This document shows positions 43,852 to 52,588 of a stretch of 64,000 nucleotides of DNA, one piece after another. The stretch comes from Streptomyces sp. NBC_00102 (GTDB taxonomy: Bacteria; Actinomycetota; Actinomycetes; Streptomycetales; Streptomycetaceae). Under the pieces are notes generated by a model, which was not told the DNA's origin, searched no databases, and was given only the letters and a program-made list of their open reading frames with translations. Both the position numbers and the translations under genes were made by a program. Location: contig NZ_JAPEMC010000004.1 of NCBI RefSeq assembly GCF_026343115.1, forward strand, positions 1-64,000. Reading direction: 5' to 3'. The stretch's first letter is position 1. Each line of letters opens with the position of its first letter.

Positions 43852-43935
43852 GGGTGTCTCCTTCGTGGTGCGGGATCTCCGAGCGCGACAGCAGGACCCG
43901 GATGAGGGGCGGGCGCCCGGAGGGATCACGTTATC

Positions 43936-43954
43936 GACAATCATTTTCATTGTC
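43936..43954. promoter_or_regulatory. Fur/Zur-type operator
   Basis: GACAATCATTTTCATTGTC (19 bp) has perfect 6-bp ends (GACAAT/ATTGTC). Read on the minus strand it contains TGAAAATGATTGTCG, 13 of 15 positions equal to the Streptomyces Zur consensus TGAAAATGATTTTCA as I recall it; it also resembles the classic Fur box. It is strikingly AT-rich for the region and lies 85 bp upstream of the DUF364-PLP operon. Zinc versus iron control cannot be decided by eye. Confidence 0.72.
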
Positions 43955-44136
43955 ATCTCGGCCTCGATGGAGAGCGGTACCGCGTCGGCTCGCGGGACGT
44001 GCGGGAACTGCGCCGACTGCCTGCGGGAGACGTGTTGGGGCCTGTCGCCCCGCCGGCGGCTGGACCGGTGCCGGTCCCCGGCCGCCCCCACTGCCTCGCG
44101 CGCCGCGGGTGCCCGGGGAATCCGGGATCATGAAGC

Positions 44137-45003
44137 ATGCTTCCGGACCACTGGCGCCTCACCCGCGACATCGACGACTTCCTCGCCCGAGCCGGGGAAT
44201 TCCTCCGCTCGCGCCCCGCCCTGCACAACACGCCGCTGACGGACATCGAGAACCTGCGGATACGCCGCTCGGCCGAACGTGACGTCGGGACAGGCATGTT
44301 CGGCAGGCTGATGTCGGAGGGCGAGGTCCGTGCGATCTTCTATCTCACTCCACGCGGACGCCTGGGTCTCACGTCCCTCGCCGCCGGCCGGACCGACGCT
44401 CTCGCCGCCCGGCTGGCCGAACTGGGCCACAGCCCCTCCCACGTCATCGCGGACAAGGACACGGCCGACGCGTTCGCCGAATCGTGGCAGCGGACCACGG
44501 GTGCGGCGGCCGTGCCCTTCTGGCGGACCCACCTCTACCGTCTCGGCACGCTCGTCCCGCCACGACCGGGCCCGGAAGGGCAGGGGCGCCGTACGGGCGG
44601 CGAGGACCGTGAGCACATCACGCGCTGGTGCCGTGAGTTCTGCGTCGATGTCGGGGAGCAGCCCTCGATCGAGCTGATCGACGCCGGCTTCTGGGTGGAT
44701 TCGCGTTTCGGCGACAGGCACTTCACCTTCTGGGAGACTCCGGACGGCGTCCCCGTCTCGATGGCTGCTACAACCTCGGTCGTCGGCGGCATGGTCCGGG
44801 TGGATCCCGTCTACACCCCGGCCCACCTCCGCGGACGCGGCTATGCGGGAGCCGTGACGGCCGAGGCGAGCAGGGCCGCGCTCGCCGCGGGCGCGACGGA
44901 GGTGGTCCTGTTCACGGACCCGGACAACCCCACCAGTAACGCCCTCTACCAGCGCCTCGGATACGTCCACCTCGCCGACTTCGCCGGGTACAGGTTCTCC
45001 TGA
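44137..45003 (+). CDS. GNAT-family N-acetyltransferase
   Basis: 288 aa. The C-terminal half is a GNAT domain: VRVDPVYTPAHLRGRGYAGAVTAEASRAAL (acetyl-CoA loop) and VVLFTDPDNPTSNALYQRLGYVHLADFAGYRF, which is the end typical of the Eis-like/Streptomyces GNAT class. The N-terminal half is a partner domain of the same class (LRIRRSAERDVGTGMFGRL). Monocistronic, starting at ATG 44137, convergent with the pectate lyase. Substrate unknown. Confidence 0.82.
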   Translation: MLPDHWRLTRDIDDFLARAGEFLRSRPALHNTPLTDIENLRIRRSAERDVGTGMFGRLMSEGEVRAIFYLTPRGRLGLTSLAAGRTDALAARLAELGHSPSHVIADKDTADAFAESWQRTTGAAAVPFWRTHLYRLGTLVPPRPGPEGQGRRTGGEDREHITRWCREFCVDVGEQPSIELIDAGFWVDSRFGDRHFTFWETPDGVPVSMAATTSVVGGMVRVDPVYTPAHLRGRGYAGAVTAEASRAALAAGATEVVLFTDPDNPTSNALYQRLGYVHLADFAGYRFS

Positions 45004-45075
45004 GTCCCGTCGGCAACCACAAAGGCCCCTCGGCCTCGTGGTGCGTGTGATCAGTGGCACCATACGACGAGCCGT

Positions 45076-45137
45076 ACGTTCTGTGTGCGCCGTGCACGTG
45101 GGCGGCGTGACGTTCTGTGTGCGCTGTGCACGTGGGC
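45076..45137. repeat. Two 28-bp direct repeats, 34-bp period
   Basis: ACGTTCTGTGTGCGC(C/T)GTGCACGTGGGC occurs at 45076-45103 and 45110-45137 with one mismatch. Each copy contains a GTGCAC palindrome. Function unknown. Confidence 0.8.
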
Positions 45138-45209
45138 CGCGCGCATCACGGTCCGGACCCGGCCCCGGTAACTCTTGTCGCCCGCGTCGAGGGAGCGACT
45201 CCGTTGGCC

Positions 45210-45266
45210 GGCCTGTCCGTCCCCGTCCGGCCTGTCCGTCCCCGTCCGGCCTGTCCGTCCCCGTCC
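45210..45266. repeat. 19-bp tandem repeat, three units
   Basis: GGCCTGTCCGTCCCCGTCC is repeated three times exactly and then continues with GGCC. Probably a replication-slippage array. Confidence 0.9.
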
Positions 45267-45434
45267 GGCCGGTCGCGGCGACGTCGGCCCGGGTGAGCCA
45301 GGTCGCGCCCAAGGTGTCGGAAACCCGCCCGCACGCGGCGAAGTGGCTCTTCGGCCCCCGACCGGCCCGGAGGGGCGACGCGTGGCACGCGCCGCCCCTC
45401 CGTCCTGCCGCGCTCCGGCCGATGCCGGCCCGGC

Positions 45435-46748
45435 TCAGTCCACGTAGGTGATGTCGGAGGAGCTGTAGATGCAGTACGTGCCATCGGCGCCCGAACCGGT
45501 CTCGGACGGCTCTCCGCTCGTCACCCCCTTGTACTTCTTGCAGATGTCGATGTCGCGGTCCTCGTCGTCGTAGATCGTGACGCCCGAGATCTTGGCCGTG
45601 TCGCCGTAGTTGGTGTTGATGCCCACCACGGACGTGCCCGGCGCGGTGATCCAGACGTTGGAGATCTCGACGTGACGGCCGTACTGCGTCGAGCAGTTGC
45701 CGCAGGATCGGTACAGCTTGCCGAAGTCGTCGACCTGGAAGTTCTTGATGACGACCGTGCCGGCGCCGTTGTGCTGGAAGACCTTGTCGTCCGCCAGCCG
45801 CGCACCGCCGCCGTCGACCGTGGCGACCTGCGAGGAGGAGCTGCCGCGGAAGGTCGCCGCGTCCTCGCCCACGTCCTCCCACCAGACGTTCTTGAGCGTG
45901 CAGGCACCGGCGCAGTGGACGCCGTCGGCCGCGGGCGAGCCGAGGATGACGTTCTGCAGGGTGGCGCCGGCGGCCAGTTCGAACATCGCCGGCTGGTCCT
46001 CGTCCTGGCCGTCGCTGCCCAGGTCACCGGTTCCGTAGAAGCGCTTCAGGCTGCCGTCGTAGGTGCCGGACACCTGGATGCTGGCCGAGACGGCCTGGCT
46101 CCCGCTGGCGGTCGGCCAGGAGGGCTTCGACCCCGAGCTGGGCGGCGTGGTCGTGGGCGGGGTCGTCGTCGGCGGGTCGGTCGGGGTCGTGGTCGACCCG
46201 GCCGCGGTGAACGTCCAGCGCTTGCTGGTCACCGAGTCGCAGGAGTTCTGCTGGACCAGGGTGCCGGCGCTGGTGGCGGAGTCCTTGGTGTTGAGGCACT
46301 TGCCGCCGTTGCTGTTGATGACCTGGTAGATGCTTCCGCTCACCTGGGTGAGGGTCCACACCTGGGTCGCCGCTCCGCTGCAGGTCTGCTGTTCCACGGC
46401 CTTGCCGGCGCTGGTGGAGGCGTCCTTCACACCGGCGCACTTACCACTGTGCGAGGCGATCAGGGTGTAGCCGCTGCCGGAGGCCGTGAGCTTCCAGGTC
46501 TGCGCCGCGGTGCCCGCGCAGGTGTTCTGGGTGAGCTGGGTGCCGACGGCGGTACTGGCGCCCGGGACTTCCAGACACAGTCCGCTGCCGGCGTTCTTCA
46601 GGGTGTACGAGCCGGCTGCGGGTGCGGCCGAGGCCGAGCCGGTGGCGAAGAGGGCGGTGAGCGTCGCCGCTATGAGAGCGGCGACCGCGAGGAACGAGGC
46701 GGCTGCCCTGCCGCCCCGCCTTCTGGCATGCTGATTCTCCGTGCGCAT
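45435..46748 (-). CDS. Secreted pectate lyase PL3 with ricin B-type lectin domain
   Basis: 437 aa. Signal peptide at 1 to about 41 (Arg-rich start, ASA-A site). A ricin-type beta-trefoil (about 44-181) has three repeats with QXW-like motifs (TAAQTWKL, ATQVWTL, TSKRWTF). A Thr/Pro linker follows (about 185-208). The PL3 catalytic domain (about 215-437) carries ADGVHCAGACTLKNVWWEDVGEDAATFRG-like core segments, DFGKLYRSCGNC and the DICKKYKG end. A second pectinase type in the window beside the PL1 enzyme at 4931. ATG 46748. Two GAACNNNGTTC boxes upstream may control it. Confidence 0.93.
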   Translation of the reverse strand: MRTENQHARRRGGRAAASFLAVAALIAATLTALFATGSASAAPAAGSYTLKNAGSGLCLEVPGASTAVGTQLTQNTCAGTAAQTWKLTASGSGYTLIASHSGKCAGVKDASTSAGKAVEQQTCSGAATQVWTLTQVSGSIYQVINSNGGKCLNTKDSATSAGTLVQQNSCDSVTSKRWTFTAAGSTTTPTDPPTTTPPTTTPPSSGSKPSWPTASGSQAVSASIQVSGTYDGSLKRFYGTGDLGSDGQDEDQPAMFELAAGATLQNVILGSPAADGVHCAGACTLKNVWWEDVGEDAATFRGSSSSQVATVDGGGARLADDKVFQHNGAGTVVIKNFQVDDFGKLYRSCGNCSTQYGRHVEISNVWITAPGTSVVGINTNYGDTAKISGVTIYDDEDRDIDICKKYKGVTSGEPSETGSGADGTYCIYSSSDITYVD

Positions 46749-46842
46749 TCGAGGGTCCTTTCACCGCCTGCGGCGTCCTCCGCAGGCACCAGGAAGTGTT
46801 GGTGCGGTGGTAAAGGCAAGCTCCCGGCCGGGAAAACATGAG

Positions 46843-46872
46843 GAACGGTGTTCGTTCATCTGAACCGAGTTC
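46843..46872. promoter_or_regulatory. Two GAAC-N3-GTTC boxes upstream of PL3 pectate lyase
   Basis: GAACGGTGTTC (46843-46853) and GAACCGAGTTC (46862-46872) repeat the same inverted half-sites 19 bp apart, about two helix turns. They lie 95-125 bp upstream of the pectate lyase start. Regulator unknown. Confidence 0.5.
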
Positions 46873-47015
46873 TTGTATGCGAACGCCGGTGACGGTACGT
46901 CAACCGGAATCGGCGGTCAATGGGTTGCGCGCGAACCGATACGAAGGGGCTCCCGGGCCGTCGGCCGGGCCTGCCGAGGAGCCGGAACCGGACCGGGCAC
47001 CCCCGTGGACGGAGC

Positions 47016-48245
47016 TCAGGACTCCTTGGCCGGCCTCCGCCGTGCGCCGTTGCCGCTCAGCCTCCGCATCACCCGGCGCAGCAGGGGGTGGCGCTCGTGC
47101 AGTTCGGCCGACCGGCGGTCGAGTTCCTCGCCGAGCCGCTCCGTACGCTTGTCGATGTCGAGCTCGTCGAGGACGCGGTCCACCTCGGCCAGCAGCGCAC
47201 CGTGCAACTGCCACTGCCTGGGGTGCTCCTGCACGTCTTCCAGCAACAGATCGGCGACCCGGTCGCGCGTCCGGCGGCCCCGCGCCAGCGCCTCGGCGAG
47301 GCGGTCCTCGGCCTGCTCGCCGCCCGTCGCGAGCGGACTGGTGATCAGCCGGGCGAACGCCTCGATGGCCTCGGCGAGTTGGTCGAAGAGTTCGGTCAGG
47401 CCCTCGCCCACGTCCTCGGGGAACATCGTCTCCTCGGTGCGCTGCTTGGCCAGATCCGTCAGGGTACGGGTCAGCACGCGCAGCACGACCGCACAGATTT
47501 CCAGCGTGTCCAGACCGGTCCGGAGCACGACTCGGTTCAGCAGCCCCTGGCGCACCCTCGGGTTGAGCATGAGGCTCTCCTCGGCCTGCCGCAGCGAGGC
47601 GTCCACCTCCACGATGTCGTGGTCGAGACGGCGCGCCTCGTGCAGCCGGGCGGCCGCCTCGGGTACGGGGATGTGGCCGCCGATCTCCTGACCCATGGCG
47701 CGCAGCATCGAGCCCATCCGGGTGGCCAGTCCCTCGATGGAGGCGCCGGCCGTCTCCACCCACACCGGAGGCGCGAAAAAGAGGTTGAAGAGCAGGCCCA
47801 CCCCGGCGCCGATCAGCGTTTCCAGGATGCGGTCCCACGCGGTGTCGGCGACCTGGGAGACGCCCAGTACGAGCATCGCGCTGATCGCCACCTCGGGGAC
47901 GAACTCGTTGACCCGCACGACCCGGCCGATCAGCAGCGCGGTGAAGATCGTCAGCCCGAGACTCCACCAGTTCAGGCCCACCAGCGCGCTGAAGCCGATC
48001 GCGATGAGGACTCCGACGATCACCGAGTTGACTCTGCGGATGCCGGTGGTCAGGGTCGCGTAAAGGGTGACCTGCACGACCAGCAGCGCCGTCAGCGGAG
48101 CGGTCAGCGGCGCCGGCTGAGGCAGCGTCGCCTGGGCCACGGAGAACGCGATGACCGCCGCGGCCGTGGAACGCAGGGTCTGCACGGCCGCCGGTTCGGT
48201 GGTGCGCCGGACGAGTTCGAGTACGGGTGCGGAGACTCCAGACAT
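47016..48245 (-). CDS. FUSC/aromatic acid exporter (ArAE) family protein
   Basis: 409 aa. N-terminal half has six membrane helices in the FUSC pattern (LTAPLTALLVVQVTLYATLTTGIRRVNSVIVGVLIAI..., IGAGVGLLFNLFFAPPV). The C-terminal half is a long cytoplasmic helical region, rich in Glu/Arg/Leu heptads (about 185-400), likely coiled-coil. Family members export aromatic acids or modify envelope stress; this version is half-length compared with two-domain proteins and would work as an oligomer. ATG 48245. The tail ends in a basic stretch. Confidence 0.82.
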   Translation of the reverse strand: MSGVSAPVLELVRRTTEPAAVQTLRSTAAAVIAFSVAQATLPQPAPLTAPLTALLVVQVTLYATLTTGIRRVNSVIVGVLIAIGFSALVGLNWWSLGLTIFTALLIGRVVRVNEFVPEVAISAMLVLGVSQVADTAWDRILETLIGAGVGLLFNLFFAPPVWVETAGASIEGLATRMGSMLRAMGQEIGGHIPVPEAAARLHEARRLDHDIVEVDASLRQAEESLMLNPRVRQGLLNRVVLRTGLDTLEICAVVLRVLTRTLTDLAKQRTEETMFPEDVGEGLTELFDQLAEAIEAFARLITSPLATGGEQAEDRLAEALARGRRTRDRVADLLLEDVQEHPRQWQLHGALLAEVDRVLDELDIDKRTERLGEELDRRSAELHERHPLLRRVMRRLSGNGARRRPAKES

Positions 48246-48377
48246 TCCTGCAATCTGCCCCGAAGACCGCCCTCGCAGCGCCCCCGCTCCCAGGTGCCAC
48301 CGTACGGACGCAAGGCCGGGCCCGCTCCGGTCGCCGCGGGCGGGGCCGCACCGCGAGGGCGGCGACCGGAGCGGTGG

Positions 48378-49307
48378 CTACCAGGCCGTCCGGCCCAGAG
48401 CTTCCTCGATCCGGTCCCGGTCCCAGGCGCCGTCCGCCACCAGCACCCGGTAGCGCCGCGTCAGGGTCCGGCCGGGGTCGAGCACCAGCTCCTCGTGGAA
48501 CGCGAACGACGGGGCCATGCCCGCGTAGGAGTCGTTGCGTACGAACCAGTGGGCCGGGTGCTCCCCGTGCGCGCCCGTGTGGTCGTTCTCGGGAGCGTGG
48601 GCCATGACGACCGTGGCGTGCCCGTCGAAGCCGTCGTGCTCCCCGGTGTACGCGAGCCAGTCGGACTGCCGGCCCATCAGGCCCGGCCCCTCGCCGTCGG
48701 CGGAGAACACCCGGCCGCCCCGGAAGGCGCGGGGGCCGCGCCAGAACAACCCGGTGTACCCGGCTCCGGCCCGGCCGTGGGTGGCCGGACTGCCGAACCG
48801 CAATGGCTCCGTACGCCGGTTGGTCACCGCGCTCGACCACGTCAGGGCCCAGCTTCCGGCCGCCGGGTCGATGTCGTGCACTTCCACCCTCCGCACCTCG
48901 TCGGCCCAGAGCTCACCGGTGTACGGATGCCAGGTCAGCCGCTCCGCGAGGGTGACCCCGTCCTCCCGCGCCGAGATCTCGTCGAACCCGGCGTGCGCCA
49001 TCGAGCCCACCCGTTCGGGCAGCGGTTGGTAACCCTCGCCGTGCACGTAGGAGTTGCCGCCCCAGAGGTTCTGCCCCGACAGGTGCGAGGCGGTCATCTG
49101 CAGCCCCTTGTGCCAGCGGTGGTCGTTGGGGCGGTAGTCGGTGACGATACGCCCCGCCAGCGTGCGCAGCGGATGGATGTACGGCTTCGGCGCCTCCCAG
49201 GCGGCCTCGGCCCGGTAGACGTACCGCAGCAGCTCCACCCCGGTGTCGGCGACGCGGACACGGACATCCTCGCCGTGCCGGTGGACGAGGGCGGGCTTCC
49301 CGGTCAT
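48378..49307 (-). CDS. DUF6807 (PmoA-like) family protein
   Basis: 309 aa, no signal peptide. Matches PF14100 (annotated DUF6807, methane oxygenase PmoA, a misleading name): KPYIHPLRTLAGRIVTDYRPNDHRWHKGLQMTASHLSGQNLWGGNSYV and the HYGE-like HGEGYQPLPERVGSM segment. Such proteins in Streptomyces and Bacteroidetes pair with Gfo/Idh oxidoreductases in carbohydrate loci; the reaction is unknown and the conserved His/Asn suggest a metal or sugar site. It overlaps the oxidoreductase gene by ATGA. Confidence 0.82.
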   Translation of the reverse strand: MTGKPALVHRHGEDVRVRVADTGVELLRYVYRAEAAWEAPKPYIHPLRTLAGRIVTDYRPNDHRWHKGLQMTASHLSGQNLWGGNSYVHGEGYQPLPERVGSMAHAGFDEISAREDGVTLAERLTWHPYTGELWADEVRRVEVHDIDPAAGSWALTWSSAVTNRRTEPLRFGSPATHGRAGAGYTGLFWRGPRAFRGGRVFSADGEGPGLMGRQSDWLAYTGEHDGFDGHATVVMAHAPENDHTGAHGEHPAHWFVRNDSYAGMAPSFAFHEELVLDPGRTLTRRYRVLVADGAWDRDRIEEALGRTAW

Positions 49308-50506
49308 GCGGTGGTCTCCATCCTGGTGTGCGCGGTGCTTGTGGTGCCCTCAGTGCCTGTGGTGCTCCCGGGATTTCCGGCCACGGGCGCCCAGCCCGGC
49401 GCGTCGCCGTGCAGGGCGCGGTAGTACGGATCGTCCGGACCGATGTCGCCCGCCCGGACGGAGTCCCCGGTGAAGGCCGCCTTGTAGAGCGCGGTGACCA
49501 GCTCCAGGCTCTTGCGGCCGTCCGCCCCGCTGCCGCGCGGCCTGCGGCCGGCCCGTAGATCGACGAGCAGACCGCGCAGCTGGGCCTCGTGCGAACTGGG
49601 CACGTCCGCACCGAAATCCCGCCATGCGGCTACCCGCTCGGGCGGTGTTCCGGGGGCCGGAGTGATCCGCCAGTCCGCGTTGCGGTGCCCGTACAGATGG
49701 GTCAGCTCCACCGTGGCGTGCCGGCAGTCGATGCGGATGCGGCTCACCTCGTCGGGGCTGAGCACGCTGTTGACGACCGTTGCCAGGGTCCCCCCGGCGA
49801 ACCGCACCAAGGCGGTGGAGACGTCCTCCGTCTCCACGTCGTGCACCAGCCGTCCGGCCATCGCACGGATCTCCTCCCACGGGCCGAGCAGGTCGAGCAG
49901 CAGATCCATCTGATGGATGCCGTGCCCCATCGCCGGACCACCGCCCTCGCTGTCCCACCGCCCCCGCCAAGGCGCCGCGTAGTACGCCTCGTCGCGGTAC
50001 CAGGTGGTCTGGCAGTGGGCCACCAGCGGTCTGCCCAGCGCACCGGACGAGAGCAGCCTCCGCACGTGGTCCGCCCCCGAACCGAACCGGTGCTGGAAGA
50101 CGATCGCCGCGTAGGGGCCGCCCGGCTCCTGGGCCTCCGCCGCCTCGATCGCGTCGAAGTCCGCGAGCGAGGGACACGGCGGCTTCTCGCACCAGACCCA
50201 GGCGCCGGCCCGTAGCGCGGCGACCGTCTGGTCCCGGTGGAAACGCGGCGGGGTGCACAGGACGACGAGATCCGGACGCTGTTCGGCCAGCATCGCCGTC
50301 ATGTCCGAGTAAACGGCGGCGGCGATACCGGCCCGTGCGCGGAACGCCTCGGCCGCGACCGCGTCGTGGTCGACCGCCGCGACGATCTCCAGCGGCTGCT
50401 CCTTCGCGAGCGCGGCGAGCGCGGGCAGATGGCCGACGCGGGCGATGGCACCCGTGCCGACGATCGCGACGCGCACCGGACGGAGAGGTGGGACGGGAGT
50501 GGGCAT
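49304..50506 (-). CDS. Gfo/Idh/MocA-family oxidoreductase
   Basis: 400 aa. N-terminal NAD(P) Rossmann fold (VAIVGTGAIARVGHLPAL, GFXGXG-like), then EKPPCPSLADFD, the family's E-K-P catalytic Lys. C-terminal alpha/beta domain carries GGGPAMGHGIHQMDLLLDLLG with the catalytic Asp/His pair. Acts on a sugar or inositol-type substrate. Operon with the DUF6807 gene and behind a LacI-type operator 42 bp upstream. The C-terminal about 30 residues are low-complexity Gly/Thr. Confidence 0.88.
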   Translation of the reverse strand: MPTPVPPLRPVRVAIVGTGAIARVGHLPALAALAKEQPLEIVAAVDHDAVAAEAFRARAGIAAAVYSDMTAMLAEQRPDLVVLCTPPRFHRDQTVAALRAGAWVWCEKPPCPSLADFDAIEAAEAQEPGGPYAAIVFQHRFGSGADHVRRLLSSGALGRPLVAHCQTTWYRDEAYYAAPWRGRWDSEGGGPAMGHGIHQMDLLLDLLGPWEEIRAMAGRLVHDVETEDVSTALVRFAGGTLATVVNSVLSPDEVSRIRIDCRHATVELTHLYGHRNADWRITPAPGTPPERVAAWRDFGADVPSSHEAQLRGLLVDLRAGRRPRGSGADGRKSLELVTALYKAAFTGDSVRAGDIGPDDPYYRALHGDAPGWAPVAGNPGSTTGTEGTTSTAHTRMETTA

Positions 50507-50547
50507 GACGGACCCTCGACTCGACGGAACGGGCGCGCCCGCAGCGT

Positions 50548-50561
50548 AGCAAGCGCTTTCT
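50548..50561. promoter_or_regulatory. LacI-type operator upstream of Gfo/Idh operon
   Basis: AGCAAGCGCTTTCT contains the AAGCGCTT palindrome (50551-50558) with LacI-family flanks (AGAAAGCGCTTGCT on the other strand). It lies 42-55 bp upstream of the oxidoreductase start, a position for repression of initiation. No LacI-family gene is in the window. Confidence 0.65.
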
Positions 50562-50771
50562 ATCCCGAACCTAGGTGCCCCGCCCGGAGCCGGTCAAGAG
50601 AGACGGCGGCGCGGTCGCCGGGACCGGAGGGCGGCTCCGAACAGCGGCCGGCGTACCGCCAGCGCCACTCCGCGTGGCGCCCGGCGCACCGCATCGCCCC
50701 TGCTGAGCGGCGTGCACGCGGCGTGAAAACCGCGTTGCGGGCTCGGCCCAGGTGCTGCGACGCTGCCCTTC

Positions 50772-51062
50772 ATGCCCGACAACGACACACGCCCCGACCC
50801 TTCTCTCGCGGATCTCTTCTCCCGGGGGCGGCTGAAGTCCGTCCCGCGCAAGGCCGCCCGCCGGGGTCCGCTGCTGGCCCACCTCGCCGAGGCGCTCTTC
50901 CAGCCCGGACGGGACTACACGGAACGCGAGGTCAACGACGCGCTTCTGACGGTCCACGACGACGCGGCGGCCCTTCGCCGCTATCTGGTCGAGGCGCGGT
51001 TGCTGACCCGTACCCGCGACGGCAGCGCCTACCGGTGCGCGGGGGAGGGCTCCGTCACCTGA
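50772..51062 (+). CDS. DUF2087-type small DNA-binding-like protein
   Basis: 96 aa. The C-terminal KAARRGPLLAHLAEALFQPGRDYTEREVNDALLTVHDDAAALRRYLVEARLLTRTRDGSAYR fits the DUF2087 (PF09860) domain as in many actinobacterial regulators, which predicts a winged-helix-like module. Basic patch at about 20-32. No partner domain. ATG 50772. Role unknown; possibly regulates the neighbouring peptidase or operon. Confidence 0.8.
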   Translation: MPDNDTRPDPSLADLFSRGRLKSVPRKAARRGPLLAHLAEALFQPGRDYTEREVNDALLTVHDDAAALRRYLVEARLLTRTRDGSAYRCAGEGSVT

Positions 51063-51159
51063 CGGTGGGCCCGGAGAACGCCAGTACCGGGGGTGGAAAG
51101 AGCCAGGTGGAGGCCGTGTGCTGAACTGTCCGGAATCCGAACGATTCAGGAGCAGCACC

Positions 51160-52455
51160 ATGAGCAGTTTCCGTCACCCGGGCGTCGTCTTCACGGACCG
51201 CAGGTTCACCGTCCCCCTCGATCACGCCGACCCCACGGGCGAGCGGATCGAGGTCTTCGGCCGGGAGGCGGTCGCGCCGTCGAAGGCCGGCGAGGACCTT
51301 CCCTGGCTGGTCTACCTGGAAGGAGGCCCGGGCTTCGGAGCGCGGCGTTTCGTCGGTACGGAGGCATGGCTCGGCAGGGCCCTCGAAGACTTCCGTGTAC
51401 TCCTCCTCGACCAGCGGGGCACCGGACTCTCCACCCCGGCGAACCGGCAGACCCTGCCGATGCGCGGCGGACCCGCCGAACAGGCCGCGTACCTGGGCCA
51501 CTTCCGGTCCGACAACATCGTGCGGGACTGCGAACTGATCCGCGCCCAGCTCACCGGCGGGCGTCCCTGGACGGTACTCGGCCAGTCCTTCGGCGGGTTC
51601 TGTGCCGTCCGCTATCTGTCGGCGGCCCCCGAAGGCCTGTCGGCCGTCCTGATCACGGGCGGACTTCCGTCGCTCGACGCCCACGCGGACGAGGTCTACC
51701 GGGCCGCGTACCCGCGCATCGAGCGCAAGGTCGCCGCCCACTACGCCCGTTACCCGCAGGACGTCGCGCGGGCGCGCGAGATCGCCGCACACCTCGCCTC
51801 GCACCGCGTCGAGTCCGCCGGCCACCCGCTCACGCCCGAGGGTTTCCAGTCGCTCGGCATCCTGCTCGGCGGCAGCCAGGGAAGCCATCAGCTGCACTAC
51901 CTGCTGGAGAACGCCTTCGTCGCCACGGCGGACGGCCCCGCCCTCTCGGACGCCTTCCAGGAGGCCGTGCGCACGGCGAACTCCTTCGCCGGGCACCCGC
52001 TGTACGCCCTGATGCACGAGGCGATCTACGGCCAGGACGAGCGGCCCACCGCCTGGTCCGCCGAACGCGTCCGCGCCGAGTTCCCGCAGTTCGACGCCCG
52101 AGCCGCACTCGCCGGGGACGGTCCGCTGCTCTTCACCGGCGAGAGCATCCACCCCTGGCACTTCGAGACGGACCCCGCGCTGCGCCCGCTGCGCGAGACC
52201 GCTGAGCTGCTGGCCGCCCGCACCGACTGGCCGGAGCTGTACGACAAGGAGCGGCTCGCCGTCAACGAGGTGCCGGTCGCGGCGGCCGTCTACCACGACG
52301 ACATGTACGTGGACACGGCCCACGCCCTCGCCACGGCGTCGGGCATCCGGGGGCTGCGGACCTGGGTGACCAACGAGTTCGAGCACGACGGCCTGCGTGC
52401 GGGCGGGCCCCGGGTGCTGGACCGCCTGCTGGCCATGGTCCGCGACGACGTCTGA
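51160..52455 (+). CDS. Proline iminopeptidase-like alpha/beta hydrolase
   Basis: 431 aa. Alpha/beta-hydrolase of the S33 prolyl aminopeptidase family: oxyanion YLEGGPGFGARR, LLDQRGTGLSTPANR, nucleophile Ser in GQSFGGFCAVRYLS, then acid and His in the C-terminal segment (HDDMYVDTAHAL...VTNEFEHDGLRAGG). The catalytic His is probably that of FEHDG. Length matches the long form of these enzymes (about 430 aa). ATG 51160 with GGAGCAG ribosome site; another ATG 14 codons earlier is in frame. Cytoplasmic, releases N-terminal proline from peptides. Confidence 0.88.
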   Translation: MSSFRHPGVVFTDRRFTVPLDHADPTGERIEVFGREAVAPSKAGEDLPWLVYLEGGPGFGARRFVGTEAWLGRALEDFRVLLLDQRGTGLSTPANRQTLPMRGGPAEQAAYLGHFRSDNIVRDCELIRAQLTGGRPWTVLGQSFGGFCAVRYLSAAPEGLSAVLITGGLPSLDAHADEVYRAAYPRIERKVAAHYARYPQDVARAREIAAHLASHRVESAGHPLTPEGFQSLGILLGGSQGSHQLHYLLENAFVATADGPALSDAFQEAVRTANSFAGHPLYALMHEAIYGQDERPTAWSAERVRAEFPQFDARAALAGDGPLLFTGESIHPWHFETDPALRPLRETAELLAARTDWPELYDKERLAVNEVPVAAAVYHDDMYVDTAHALATASGIRGLRTWVTNEFEHDGLRAGGPRVLDRLLAMVRDDV

Positions 52456-52588
52456 GGACGCCGGTACGTCGCACGAACGGTGCGGGGCGCGGTTGCGAGG
52501 CCGGGTCGTGAGGCCCCGCGCGCGCTCCGGCGGGGGGAGAGGCGAGGCGGCGATCCGCCTCTCCGCCCGTCGACCGGACCTGTGCGTC

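Larger units (their letters stand above)
45004..45434. other. 431-bp repeat-rich gap between convergent genes
   Basis: No gene. It contains the two repeat arrays listed separately and a weak GGCC hairpin just after the GNAT stop (near 45027-45045). Any terminators for the flanking genes would be here. Confidence 0.6.

Noticed and set aside
43967..44239. Cys-rich + strand frame starting 12 bp after the Fur/Zur box (contains CGNCADC)
   Set aside because: Tempting as a zinc-responsive peptide, but it has no ribosome site, turns into low-complexity sequence and overlaps the start of the GNAT gene.
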